Positions 16,266 to 24,910 of a stretch of 64,000 nucleotides of DNA are shown one piece after another (position 1 is the stretch's first letter; the number at the start of each line of letters is the position of its first letter). The notes under the pieces were generated by a model, which worked only from the letters and a program-made list of their open reading frames with translations, searched no databases and was not told the origin of the DNA. The translations under genes were made by a program, and so were the position numbers. The stretch lies in contig NZ_CP102293.1 in the NCBI RefSeq assembly GCF_025152575.1, forward strand, positions 372,001 through 436,000. The letters are read 5' to 3'. This DNA comes from Subdoligranulum variabile (lineage in GTDB: Bacteria; Bacillota; Clostridia; Oscillospirales; Ruminococcaceae).

Positions 16266-17229
16266 AGCGATATACCGTCTGCGTCTCGGAGTTCAGATCT
16301 GCTGCAACAGCGATAGCTTGGTGATCTGCAACGATCAATGTGACACAGCTGACATCATCCTGAAGGAAAGGGGCAAGAGTGTCTGTCACAATCCGCGATT
16401 CGGAATTGTTGGTGGTATCGTAGGCAACGATACCTTGATCGTCCACATAATAGAAAATGCCGTTTCGGCAGAAAGATGAGCCCTTAATAGTTGCTAAAAC
16501 TCCATAGCTATCGATTTGTCCTGCCTCATCCAAAGACCGGCACTCGTTGGTTTCAAAGTCGACGTAGTACAGTTTTTTTCCATCCGATGCGTAATATCCA
16601 GCTTGGTCCGCAGCGATTCCATCTCCCCATTGTGTTACCAACGAGCCATCATACTTCAACACCATATCCTCGAAGGGAAGGGGGTGAACAGTTTCCTGCT
16701 CTTGGCCATCCTCATTCACGAAAGTTTCCGTCCTTCCACCGGTTACGGTAAAGGTGTCACCATCAATAGGATAAACGGCAGAAATTCCATCAATTGCTCC
16801 CAGCGCGGAAATATCCGCAGTTTTAAGGTCCTCGCCGCGGGCAGCATAAACAACCTGCTGTCCCTGCATGCCCAGCATGAAGCCATCCGGACGCAGTTTG
16901 ATTCCCACAACAGTCTGGTCAGCCCAGGGCAGTTCTTCCTTTGTCCAGCTGTCGCCATCATCTGTAGAGACATAGGCGCAGAAGCCATCGGCTCCTTCGC
17001 GCCCCACAAAATAAATAGAGCCATCCGAAAGAACCGTACCGGCTTCGATCGAGAAATTGTTGCCAATCGAAATTTTGTTGCCTGTTGCGGCGGAATCCGT
17101 TTGTACCTGTGAAACGGAGCTCTGCGTTTTTTCTGATGGTGTACTTTCCCCAGGAGTAGAGCCGCAAGCGCACAGGGCAACAGCGAGAGAAAACGGTAAA
17201 ATGGCCGATAAAAACAGATTTCGTTTCAT
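16255..17229 (-). CDS. Lipoprotein with sialidase-type (Asp-box-like) repeat, linked to the sugar transporter
   Basis: The protein has 324 residues. A lipoprotein signal ends at LCAC, and a Ser/Thr-rich linker follows. The rest alternates short strands typical of a beta-propeller. STDDGDSW fits the Asp-box pattern S-x-D-x-G-x-x-W of BNR/sialidase-like repeats. It lacks the solute-binding half found in the next gene upstream but resembles that gene's N-terminal half in layout. It overlaps the permease gene downstream. It is likely surface-anchored and may assist glycan capture; this is inferred from context. Confidence 0.72.
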   Translation of the reverse strand: MKRNLFLSAILPFSLAVALCACGSTPGESTPSEKTQSSVSQVQTDSAATGNKISIGNNFSIEAGTVLSDGSIYFVGREGADGFCAYVSTDDGDSWTKEELPWADQTVVGIKLRPDGFMLGMQGQQVVYAARGEDLKTADISALGAIDGISAVYPIDGDTFTVTGGRTETFVNEDGQEQETVHPLPFEDMVLKYDGSLVTQWGDGIAADQAGYYASDGKKLYYVDFETNECRSLDEAGQIDSYGVLATIKGSSFCRNGIFYYVDDQGIVAYDTTNNSESRIVTDTLAPFLQDDVSCVTLIVADHQAIAVAADLNSETQTVYRYEI

Positions 17230-17347
17230 TCGAGTTTCTCCTATTCTTTATACTTAATATATAAGTTAAAATGTGTATGAAAAAATTCTGTTTAAGATTT
17301 GAATATGTCGGAATCGTGCATACAGACAAAGAAGGTTTACTGTGGTT

Positions 17348-19510
17348 TTATCCACGTTCTGCCAAATAAAGGCGCAAATCTTTTTCTGCTGCCTGCGTAG
17401 CGGATGCAGCATCTTGCTGTCCTTTTGCCAATGCCTCGGCGTACGGCAACAATTTGTCTGCGATTACTTCATCAACAATCACAGGCGTTTTTACGCCTTT
17501 GAGGAAATCAGCCAGCATTTCGCGATCTGTGCCGTATGTTTCAACAGCTGCGTCAATTCTTGCATCCAAACTGCTTTCAATAACGGGCAGGCCATCTCCA
17601 ACAACCGTATTTTGGATATCCGAAGCAAAGAACGCTTTCAACAAATCCTTTGCAGCTTCCTGATTTGGGCTACTAGCATTTATTCCAAGTAAGACCTTCG
17701 GAGAATAAGCCCTTTCACAAAGGCCCGGTGCGGATTTTAATTCAGGTGCCTGACCTTCCCAATTTTTAGTGATCCAGCCCAGGAACGCAGGAGAATCGAT
17801 CAGATTCCGTCCAATCCTTGCTCGTTTGTTAATGACTTCGCGTGAAGCACCGGAAATGGTGATGGAGTCTCCGCCGTCGGAATAGACAATCGAATCGTCC
17901 TCCTGCTCCGTGCGATAAGAAGCCATGTTGTAGTAAGTGCCGATAGATTCGATGGCTTGGAACAGTTGTTGCAGTTGCTCTTGATTCAGTGTGTTATCCG
18001 TAATCAATTCGGAAGCAGAGGTGCTCATCAAGAACTGGAGGATTTCCTGAGGTGTCATAAACGAAACCGCATATTTGTCTTCCTCTGGAAGGGCTGTATA
18101 ATAAGCATTGTCGGACAAATTGTAGTCATCACGCGGGGGGCAGGATTTTACGAACTCTATAAAGGAAGATAGATCTGTAATTTGATCCATGTCTTCGGCA
18201 GTTCCCCAAATAGACGGAATGGCATACCGTGCAGCAGCAATATAAGTCTTTCCATCCACGGAGAAAGCATTTTTAATCGAATCCAAGATTGAAAATTCCT
18301 GCAGCGACTCGTTTAAATCAGCCAGAACGCCATTTTCGATATAAGGTGTAACATCTATGCCATCAAAGACGATTAGGTCAGGACCGCTCCCTGCAAGCAG
18401 TTCTGTATTTAGTGCTTTCAGCACATCTTCGGTTGCCAGATCATCGCTGCCAGCGACTGTATATTGTATGGCGATATCGTTGTGTTGCTGCTGATATTCT
18501 GAAAGGACTCTTCGTACAGTGGGAGAATCGGACAGTGACCAGACAGTGAGCTCAATCTGCTCTGACGGTGTCGCGTCAGGATCAAATGTATACGAATAAA
18601 GTTGTGCGGAATCGTCAGACGTATCTTTGACAACACAGAAAAAGCTGTCTTGAAAGTAAGCGAGATTTGTGATTACTTTTCCCTGTACCGAAAACGCAAA
18701 CCCGCTGGATGGAGTGATTTCTTCTTTTAAGGTTCCACCAGCAGCAACCCGGTAAATTCCCTCGCTGTCTGCATAATAGTAATTTCCCTGTGAATCACAA
18801 TAGGCAGCAATGATGTTTTCGAGTCCCTCGACATTTCCTTCTTGTATCTCACCATTTGCCTTCAGAGTCGATAGTTTGCCCGTTTCGGAGATGAAGGCAA
18901 GTTCATCCCCGTGTTGGGCAAATCCACCCCATTCCGTTCCAGCCCCAACTTTCGTAACCATACGGCCATCGCGAAGCGAAAAGATAGCTGCAACGGACTG
19001 GTTATTGGTATCCCGTCCGGCCATCAAAAAAGAATCCGAGTTGACAAATTGAATGTTGTTGATGTCAGTTACTTCAGAATCGGCAGGTTGGACTTGAGAA
19101 CATTCTGTCTCTTTCGCTCCGTACCAAATCTGTTCTTCATCTTCAGTCCTGGTCAGAACAAGAACGCCACTTTCCGTCAGGCTTGCTTCGATGCAAGTCC
19201 CCGGCACTTCCACCGAATAAACCGGCGTAGCGTCCCATGTGTAGCCATCCGAAGAAGAAAGCACATCAACCTTCTGGGATGCCTCTCCGTTTGACTGGAC
19301 GGTCGCACAGAGGAGTTGGCCATCAGTGGTGGTTGTGAGGGCAAGGATATCACTCGGATCAGGCTCCAAAGCCACCTCTTTTTCAATCCACAACCCTGGA
19401 CTGATTTCTGTTTTCTGCCCCAGTGAAGAATCCGTTGCACCACACGCGCACAGAGAACATCCCATTAACACCGAAAGTCCCAGTGCCGTGCTCTTGATTA
19501 AGCGATTCAT
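17348..19510 (-). CDS. Extracellular solute-binding lipoprotein with N-terminal propeller-like domain
   Basis: The protein has 720 residues. A signal peptide with lipobox (LCAC) precedes ~310 residues of propeller-like strands, including SSSDGYTW, an Asp-box-like turn. From about residue 325 (IELTVWSLSD) it becomes a family-1 solute-binding protein: QQHNDIAIQYTVAGSDDLA, then GSGPDLIVFDGID, GKTYIAAARYAIPSIWG and a late EAAKDLLKAFF. Family-1 binding proteins alone have ~430 residues, so the extra domain is unusual. It is the first gene of the transporter operon, and AAAGGAG lies 8 bases before ATG 19510. Confidence 0.85.
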   Translation of the reverse strand: MNRLIKSTALGLSVLMGCSLCACGATDSSLGQKTEISPGLWIEKEVALEPDPSDILALTTTTDGQLLCATVQSNGEASQKVDVLSSSDGYTWDATPVYSVEVPGTCIEASLTESGVLVLTRTEDEEQIWYGAKETECSQVQPADSEVTDINNIQFVNSDSFLMAGRDTNNQSVAAIFSLRDGRMVTKVGAGTEWGGFAQHGDELAFISETGKLSTLKANGEIQEGNVEGLENIIAAYCDSQGNYYYADSEGIYRVAAGGTLKEEITPSSGFAFSVQGKVITNLAYFQDSFFCVVKDTSDDSAQLYSYTFDPDATPSEQIELTVWSLSDSPTVRRVLSEYQQQHNDIAIQYTVAGSDDLATEDVLKALNTELLAGSGPDLIVFDGIDVTPYIENGVLADLNESLQEFSILDSIKNAFSVDGKTYIAAARYAIPSIWGTAEDMDQITDLSSFIEFVKSCPPRDDYNLSDNAYYTALPEEDKYAVSFMTPQEILQFLMSTSASELITDNTLNQEQLQQLFQAIESIGTYYNMASYRTEQEDDSIVYSDGGDSITISGASREVINKRARIGRNLIDSPAFLGWITKNWEGQAPELKSAPGLCERAYSPKVLLGINASSPNQEAAKDLLKAFFASDIQNTVVGDGLPVIESSLDARIDAAVETYGTDREMLADFLKGVKTPVIVDEVIADKLLPYAEALAKGQQDAASATQAAEKDLRLYLAERG

Positions 19511-19618
19511 ACAGTTGACTCCTTTCGCTTTTGGTTGTATGTATCATAACAGATCAATGTTAAAACAAAATTTAAGATGAGCACCCTTATTTAAATATTG
19601 ATTAAAGAATGGTTTGTT

Positions 19619-19624
19619 ATAATA
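19619..19624 (+). promoter_or_regulatory. -10 element ahead of the two-component system
   Basis: TATAAT lies about 20 bases before the response-regulator start. A TTGATT upstream is only 14 bases away, so the -35 is weak or regulator-assisted. Confidence 0.45.
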
Positions 19625-19643
19625 AACTAGGGAGATGAACATC

Positions 19644-20333
19644 GTGAGAATTTTGATAATAGAAGATGATAAAAATCTTTGCCAAATCATGCGTGCGGGC
19701 TTGCAAGATGCTGGAATTGATTCAGACTTTTGCCATGATGGCGAGACAGGCTTGGAACTCCTTCTTCATAACTGTTATGATGCTTGTTGCCTGGACCGGA
19801 TGCTTCCTTCGATGGATGGCCTAACAATTTTGAAAAAGGCCAGGGCAGCCAAAGTATCAGCTCCGGTGCTGATGCTGACTGCTATGGGCGGCTTAGACGA
19901 CAAAGTGGATGGGCTGGAAGCTGGAGCGGACGATTACTTGGCCAAGCCATTTGCCATGCGAGAACTTGTGGCTCGCCTCCACGCATTACTTCGCAGGCCC
20001 TCACAAGCGATGGCTGTGGAGGAAAGCAACCAAATTCATTACGAGGATGCAACATTAGACTGTAATCAGCTGGAACTATGTGGGCCAAAAGGACACTGTC
20101 AACTATCAAAAAAGGAAGCGGACCTCTTGGAAGTGTTTTTCCGATACCCGCATCAGTTGTTTACAAGAGAGCGACTGCTTTCCCGGGTTTGGGGCGATGA
20201 CACTGAGATTGAAGAAAGTAATCTGAATACCTATATCCACTTTGTACGCAAAAAGTTAAAAAAAGCTGGTATCTGCCTGACGATCACGACCATTCGAGGT
20301 GTTGGATACCGATTGGAGAACATCCATGATTAA
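19644..20333 (+). CDS. OmpR-family response regulator
   Basis: The protein has 229 residues from GTG 19644. AGGGAG lies 9 bases upstream, and the product then begins MRILIIEDD as in most OmpR regulators; an ATG at 19635 abuts that site. The receiver domain has the acidic pair EDD, the phospho-acceptor aspartate in CCLDRMLPSMDG, and the lysine in LAKPF. The C-terminal winged helix has SKKEADLLEVF and RERLLSRVWG, then TIRGVGYRL. It overlaps the kinase start by 8 bases. It is divergent from the transporter operon, which it may control. Confidence 0.93.
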   Translation: MRILIIEDDKNLCQIMRAGLQDAGIDSDFCHDGETGLELLLHNCYDACCLDRMLPSMDGLTILKKARAAKVSAPVLMLTAMGGLDDKVDGLEAGADDYLAKPFAMRELVARLHALLRRPSQAMAVEESNQIHYEDATLDCNQLELCGPKGHCQLSKKEADLLEVFFRYPHQLFTRERLLSRVWGDDTEIEESNLNTYIHFVRKKLKKAGICLTITTIRGVGYRLENIHD

Positions 20334-21603
20334 AAAACTTTGGTTAAAGCTGGTTCTCCTTTATACTGGCATCACGGGGCTGATCTTGGCATTGTGTTTA
20401 GGGATCACATTCTTTTTTTCCTGCAACAGATATGAAGCCTCATTGGACGCTCAGATTTGTGACCAGCTAGAATCATACCAAATCAAACTACTTTCCTCCC
20501 GGCAGGTTGATCAGAGTACTTTGCAGGAACTGGAAGAAAATTTGGATGGCAACATATACGTTTTTGAAAATGGAACGCCATTATTCCGTTTCGAACCGAC
20601 TGGAGGACTTACACCGGACGTATTGGAAAATATATTCCGCTCGGAGCATAGCCTTTCTGCGGATGAACTCTCCCAGGCTTCAAACGGATGGACATCAAAA
20701 AAGGATGAAAGGAATACTGCTTTAGGGCGTTTCCATGTATTCTACTTTCGGCACGAGGATAAAACGCAAATTGAAATATTGGCTCTGCAAAGCCAGAGCG
20801 TTCGTCTGCCGTTTATTCAGCATCAGGCAGTTTTCTACGGAGTGTTATTGCTCTTAGGATGTATTATTTTGGCTGTCATCAATAGCTGGTTGATTCGGAG
20901 CCTTTTAAGACCGGTAGAAAATTCCGTTCGTCAGCAGAAAGAATTTGTTGCAGCAGCAGGGCACGAGCTAAAGACGCCGCTAGCATCGATCCGTGCTGGG
21001 CTGGAGGTGCTGCAAAAGCACATTCCTTCTTCTCCGGAAATTTCAGGCGTGTTTTATGCAACGCAAAGCGAGGCGCTGCGGATGAGTCACTTGGTACAAG
21101 ATTTATTGCTTCTGGCAAATTCAGATAGACAAGAACGCAAGCTGGTTTTGACAGCAATTGAACCTGATACCTTTTGCTTGCAGCTTTATGAAAAATACCA
21201 GATCTATGCCAAACAGCAACGTCATCCTTTACGTCTCAAGATTGAAGAAGCATCATACCCTGAAATCATGGCTAATGAAGAAGCACTTACCCAGATAGGC
21301 AGTATCTTTATTACCAATGCGATTGCCCACACGAAGGAAGATACCACCATCGAAATATGTTGTAACCTCCTGAAAAATAATGTAGTGGAAATCGGGGTAC
21401 ATGATTACGGTCAGGGTATTGCCGAAAAGGATTTACCACGGATTTTTGAACGGTTTTATCGCGCAGATCCCAGCCGTACGACCAATGGCCACTATGGGCT
21501 TGGGCTTTCTGTTGCAAAAAGTCTGGCAGAGCAACAATCGTTGCATATTGGAGCCCGCAATACACCCGGTGGAGGGGCTATGTTTTATATTTGCACGCAA
21601 TAA
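20326..21603 (+). CDS. Sensor histidine kinase
   Basis: The protein has 425 residues from ATG 20326, overlapping the regulator gene. A first membrane helix (residues ~8-32) is followed by an extracellular domain of ~140 residues and a second helix at ~178-198. The cytoplasmic HisKA box reads AAAGHELKTPLASI with the phospho-accepting His. The HATPase boxes are FITNAIAHTKED (N), DYGQGI (G1) and GHYGLGLSVAKS (G2). The extracellular domain is not one I recognise. Genomic pairing suggests it senses a sugar or the transporter's state. Confidence 0.93.
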   Translation: MIKKLWLKLVLLYTGITGLILALCLGITFFFSCNRYEASLDAQICDQLESYQIKLLSSRQVDQSTLQELEENLDGNIYVFENGTPLFRFEPTGGLTPDVLENIFRSEHSLSADELSQASNGWTSKKDERNTALGRFHVFYFRHEDKTQIEILALQSQSVRLPFIQHQAVFYGVLLLLGCIILAVINSWLIRSLLRPVENSVRQQKEFVAAAGHELKTPLASIRAGLEVLQKHIPSSPEISGVFYATQSEALRMSHLVQDLLLLANSDRQERKLVLTAIEPDTFCLQLYEKYQIYAKQQRHPLRLKIEEASYPEIMANEEALTQIGSIFITNAIAHTKEDTTIEICCNLLKNNVVEIGVHDYGQGIAEKDLPRIFERFYRADPSRTTNGHYGLGLSVAKSLAEQQSLHIGARNTPGGGAMFYICTQ

Positions 21604-21649
21604 CCGCAAAAATCTAATAACACACGTAAGAATTGTTTAGAGGTAAAAC

Positions 21650-22354
21650 TTGCTTAATACAACTATTTGTCATGAGGACGATTCTTTGCGTTCCTATGTT
21701 GCGAAGTTTATCGAACAGTATTTTAAGCGAAACCACATACAATACAAAATATCATGTTGCCCGTCATTGCATAATCTCACAACACGGTTTCACCCAATCG
21801 ATCTATTATTTACAGATATAATATTTAGCGATAAGACAGAGATGTCCACGTTGCTAAAAATCCGTAAGCAACACCCATCAATGATGATGGTGATCTTAAC
21901 AAACAATAATGAGTATGCTATACAGGGGTATAAGCTAGGAATACTCCGCTACATAATGAAGGAGCAACTGGAACATGAACTTCCCCACTGCATGGATGCA
22001 GTGCTTGCAAGATATTCCAAGCACAGAGATGTGCTTGAAATGAAATTCGTTGAAGGAAAGTATTGCGTGTACCAGGATGAAATCGTCTATATGGAAAGCC
22101 AAGGTCATAAAGTGAATTTTCATCTTTCTTTAGGGATGTCTGTTCGAATTTTGACAGCGCACACAACGATAGATGCTATGCAACTACAACTAAACCAAAA
22201 TCGTTTTGTACGGCCACACAAAAGTTTCCTTGTGAATTGTTCCTATATTGACAAGATTGAGTGTGGCAATATTCTTCTGCAAAGCGGTGATAGAATCACC
22301 ATTTCGCAAAGCCGCAAGAAAGATGTCGATGCATTGCTCACAGCAATTCTATAA
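21650..22354 (+). CDS. LytTR-family response regulator
   Basis: The protein has 234 residues from TTG 21650, with AGAGG seven bases upstream. It has a divergent receiver domain (residues ~1-120), in which the aspartate in DLLFTDIIFSD is the likely phospho-acceptor. A LytTR DNA-binding domain follows: EGKYCVYQDEIVYMESQGHK, FVRPHKSFLVN, then IECGNILLQSGDRITISQSR. Such regulators often control peptide signalling or bacteriocin genes. No partner kinase of the AgrC/HPK10 type is nearby. It begins 47 bases after the histidine kinase stop, with no terminator between, so read-through is possible. Confidence 0.87.
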   Translation: MLNTTICHEDDSLRSYVAKFIEQYFKRNHIQYKISCCPSLHNLTTRFHPIDLLFTDIIFSDKTEMSTLLKIRKQHPSMMMVILTNNNEYAIQGYKLGILRYIMKEQLEHELPHCMDAVLARYSKHRDVLEMKFVEGKYCVYQDEIVYMESQGHKVNFHLSLGMSVRILTAHTTIDAMQLQLNQNRFVRPHKSFLVNCSYIDKIECGNILLQSGDRITISQSRKKDVDALLTAIL

Positions 22355-22370
22355 AGATAATATTGCACAG

Positions 22371-22415
22371 AAAAAACACATCTGCCTTCCTCGTAAGAAG
22401 TCAGATGTGTTTTTT
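22371..22415. terminator. Bidirectional terminator between the LytTR and ECF sigma genes
   Basis: Arms AAAAAACACATCTG (22371-22384) and CAGATGTGTTTTTT (22402-22415) form a perfect 14-bp stem and supply a T-tract on both strands. The two flanking genes converge on it. Confidence 0.9.
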
Positions 22416-22422
22416 AGTTTTC

Positions 22423-22956
22423 TTATTTTAGTTTACTAAAAATATACTTTCGTGCACGGTGAATTCTATTTTTAACATTCGCCTCCGAGGTATTGGTAAG
22501 GCAAGCAATATCTTTAAGTTTGTACCCTTTGATTTTCATAACCAATGTTATTCGATACTTTTCAGGCAATTCATTGAGTGCTTGCAGCGCTTTCTGCAGG
22601 GTAATTTTGGTGAGAGCAATCTCATCTGGACTATCAAAATTATTTATTTCTGGAACCTCGTCGGCAGGATACAAGGATGTCTTGCGTTTTTCCCATCTTC
22701 GAATGAAGTCGATGGTTTTGCTTTTAGTCACAACATAAAGGTATGATTTTAGCTCTTTAGGGTTGTCCATACGTATGGTATCAATATCTTCAATAATATT
22801 CACCATTGTTTCGTGTACTGCATCTTCAGCCAGACGCTGATCTTTTGTGAGTTCATAAGCAACTCTATACATCATTCCATAGTATGTGTGGTAGATGTAC
22901 TCAAATTTTGATCTCTGCGTATCATCGTCAATCATGGCGAGATAGATAAAAAGCAT
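22423..22956 (-). CDS. ECF-type sigma-70 factor (second copy)
   Basis: The 177-residue protein has sigma region 2 (FEYIYHTYYGMMYRVAYELT, then AEDAVHETM, and TIDFIRRWEKRK) and region 4 (LPEKYRITLVMKIKGYKLKD, then TSEANVKNRIHRARKYIF). GGGAG lies 9 bases before ATG 22956. It is clearly paralogous to the sigma factor at 24336-24893. It lies downstream of a terminator and so has its own transcript, and no anti-sigma gene directly follows it. Confidence 0.92.
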   Translation of the reverse strand: MLFIYLAMIDDDTQRSKFEYIYHTYYGMMYRVAYELTKDQRLAEDAVHETMVNIIEDIDTIRMDNPKELKSYLYVVTKSKTIDFIRRWEKRKTSLYPADEVPEINNFDSPDEIALTKITLQKALQALNELPEKYRITLVMKIKGYKLKDIACLTNTSEANVKNRIHRARKYIFSKLK

Positions 22957-23063
22957 AGAAAGCGGCTCCCTATTGAACTAGATTGTCCAAGATAAAGATA
23001 ATGAATTTCATAGTATTATCCGTAAAAAGGGTCATTCAGGTTTCATGGTTTCTGAAAAAAAGC

Positions 23064-23108
23064 AAAAAAAGCGCAAAGTTTCCCGAACGGGCAAACCTTG
23101 CGCTTTTT
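23064..23108 (-). terminator. Terminator of the XRE-sigma-antisigma-secreted protein operon
   Basis: A GC-rich interrupted stem (GCGCAA...TTGCGC with inner CCCG/CGGG pairs) is bordered on the minus strand by a long T-tract complementary to AAAAAAAGC at 23064-23072. Confidence 0.75.
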
Positions 23109-23146
23109 GAGAGGCCTTTATTTTGTACTTTGGCTGGGGGCAGGTG

Positions 23147-23530
23147 TTAGCATCGTTTATCGAAATCGTAGCTGACGGTTTCACTCGTGCCGTTTGCGGT
23201 GACGGTGACTGTAGTGGTTAGCTTGTAGGTCGTTCCTGCTTTGATGGCATAGCTTCCATTAAATTCATGCCGGAATCCATAGTAGGTAGAAGATGTACGA
23301 TCCACTTCGGTGTAATTTCCCCAAAAGCCCTTCTCATACAACACGAGTGTGCATTCCATCTTTGTTGCCTTCGGATCTGCAACAATATAGCTCGAATAGG
23401 ACTGGGACTCCGCGGAAATAGTCGGAGAGATGGCAATTACGTTTTTCCAACGGGGCTCTGCCGCAAACGCGGTTACGCAAAAAAGTGTAGCCATTAATAC
23501 GGAAATGGCGATTCCAATAATTTTTTTCAT
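23147..23530 (-). CDS. Small secreted protein of unknown function
   Basis: The protein has 127 residues. MKKIIGIAISVLMATLFCV is a Sec signal peptide, with cleavage likely after AFA. The mature ~100 residues are Ser/Thr/Tyr-rich and strand-forming (YSSYIVADP, YKLTTTVTVTANG), suggesting a small beta-sandwich. They have a single cysteine near the end (DKRC). No family is recognised. It follows the anti-sigma gene and precedes the terminator, so it is probably co-expressed with sigma and anti-sigma and could be a regulon effector. Confidence 0.65.
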   Translation of the reverse strand: MKKIIGIAISVLMATLFCVTAFAAEPRWKNVIAISPTISAESQSYSSYIVADPKATKMECTLVLYEKGFWGNYTEVDRTSSTYYGFRHEFNGSYAIKAGTTYKLTTTVTVTANGTSETVSYDFDKRC

Positions 23531-23623
23531 TTTCAGAACTCCTTTTGATAAATGGCCTCTTCCTTAACAATCCGTATGATACGGTGAAATGGTTACAAAA
23601 TTAGTGTATAAAGTTTTCATAAC

Positions 23624-24355
23624 CTATTTGAGAGTGGAATCCACAGTGATTCCCTCGGCCACTTTTATAAGTTCTGAAATGTTAGGATTGCCATAAATAG
23701 TGAAGGATAGCCCATCAGCTTCCCAAACCAATACGTTGCTATTATCTTCGCGTATTCCCCAGATTGCATGGTTTCCATCAAATTCGAGTTCATAGTATCT
23801 GGTTAGTTCGTTGTCAATCCCGACTTCTTGCTCCGAGCCAATATCAACAACTCTGACAGTATACCAACCACCGCTGTCTGATGTGAATTCAGCAATGTAC
23901 CGATCTTGATTTGATGTCTCTTCATCTGTAAGTGTAAAACCTGTAAGGATGCAACTCAAGTTAATTTTCGAAGCAATATCAAAATGTTGTCGATCTGTTT
24001 CTTGGGAATAGACGATGTTCATAAAACCATCTCGCCATTGGATCAAGGTATCCACTACGGCATCTTGAACTGCTTGAACGGGAAGGAGGGCAAATGTCAG
24101 TGCAGTCATAACGCTGGTAAAAGCTATCAACACCTTCTTGGTAGGTTTCCAAATTTGGACCCATCCCTCTTTTCGGCGCGCCTTTTTTAAGAGCCGGTCC
24201 ATTTTCTGCTGAAACTGTTCGGAAGGATGAAACTGAGCATTCATTTCTTTCAGACTCGGCATGGAAGCCAGTTCGCGCTCTTCTGCCTCCGTCACAACCA
24301 ATGAAATCAGTGCATCTGGCGTAATGCGGATTTCGTCATTCTCTTTCTTTTTCAT
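23624..24355 (-). CDS. Putative anti-sigma factor with DUF4367 domain
   Basis: The protein has 243 residues. The N-terminal ~75 residues are cytosolic and helical, and one membrane helix follows (VLIAFTSVMTALTFALLPV, ~75-95). The outer domain ends GLSFTIYGNPNISELIKVAE, the pattern of the DUF4367 domain. This layout is typical of membrane anti-sigma factors encoded beside clostridial ECF sigma genes. The start overlaps the sigma gene stop by 20 bases, which implies coupled translation and direct partnership. There is no zinc-binding ZAS motif. Confidence 0.75.
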   Translation of the reverse strand: MKKKENDEIRITPDALISLVVTEAEERELASMPSLKEMNAQFHPSEQFQQKMDRLLKKARRKEGWVQIWKPTKKVLIAFTSVMTALTFALLPVQAVQDAVVDTLIQWRDGFMNIVYSQETDRQHFDIASKINLSCILTGFTLTDEETSNQDRYIAEFTSDSGGWYTVRVVDIGSEQEVGIDNELTRYYELEFDGNHAIWGIREDNSNVLVWEADGLSFTIYGNPNISELIKVAEGITVDSTLK

Positions 24356-24893
24356 GATAGCTCTCCAATTTATCTAATATCATTCTCCGCGCTCGAAAAA
24401 TTCGCACTTTTGTGTTTTCCGGAGTGATGTTCAAAATTGTTGCGATTTCTTTCACTTGATAACCCTGCAATTTTAGTTCCAACGGCGTACGATACCGATC
24501 ATCCATCTTCGAAATCATTGCAATCAACTCATTAAAGGCAAGTGCATCAATTGCAATAGTTTCGGGGTCCTGTTTATGTTTGGTGTCATAGCGTTCTAAT
24601 TCATTGTCTTCGGTCGGGCGAACCTTGTCCCATTTGCGCACACAATCAACGGCCTTATTATGGGTGACCCTCCGCAGAAAAGCACGAAGTGTAAGTTCAT
24701 CGTCAATATGTACTTTATCTATAATCCGTATCAACTGCAAAAAAGTTTCATGTACAACGTCCTCAGCCAGATAATGCTCTTTTACTACTTCCTTTGCAAC
24801 ATGATACATGAAGCCAACGTAGTTCTGATAAATGTACGAAAATTTATCCTGCTGTTCCTCGGTTTCCAGCATGGAGATATAAAAAGTCAGCAT
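24336..24893 (-). CDS. ECF-type sigma-70 factor (first copy)
   Basis: The protein has 185 residues from ATG 24893, with GGAGGG upstream. Region 2 is visible as FSYIYQNYVGFMYHVAKEV, AEDVVHETF, and AVDCVRKWDK. Region 4 is MDDRYRTPLELKLQGYQVKE, then ITPENTKVRIFRARRMI. It is overlapped downstream by the DUF4367 anti-sigma gene. It starts 17 bases after the XRE regulator gene, so XRE, sigma, anti-sigma and secreted protein form one leftward operon. Confidence 0.93.
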   Translation of the reverse strand: MLTFYISMLETEEQQDKFSYIYQNYVGFMYHVAKEVVKEHYLAEDVVHETFLQLIRIIDKVHIDDELTLRAFLRRVTHNKAVDCVRKWDKVRPTEDNELERYDTKHKQDPETIAIDALAFNELIAMISKMDDRYRTPLELKLQGYQVKEIATILNITPENTKVRIFRARRMILDKLESYHEKERE

Positions 24894-24910
24894 TTTTCCC
24901 TCCGCGTGTG

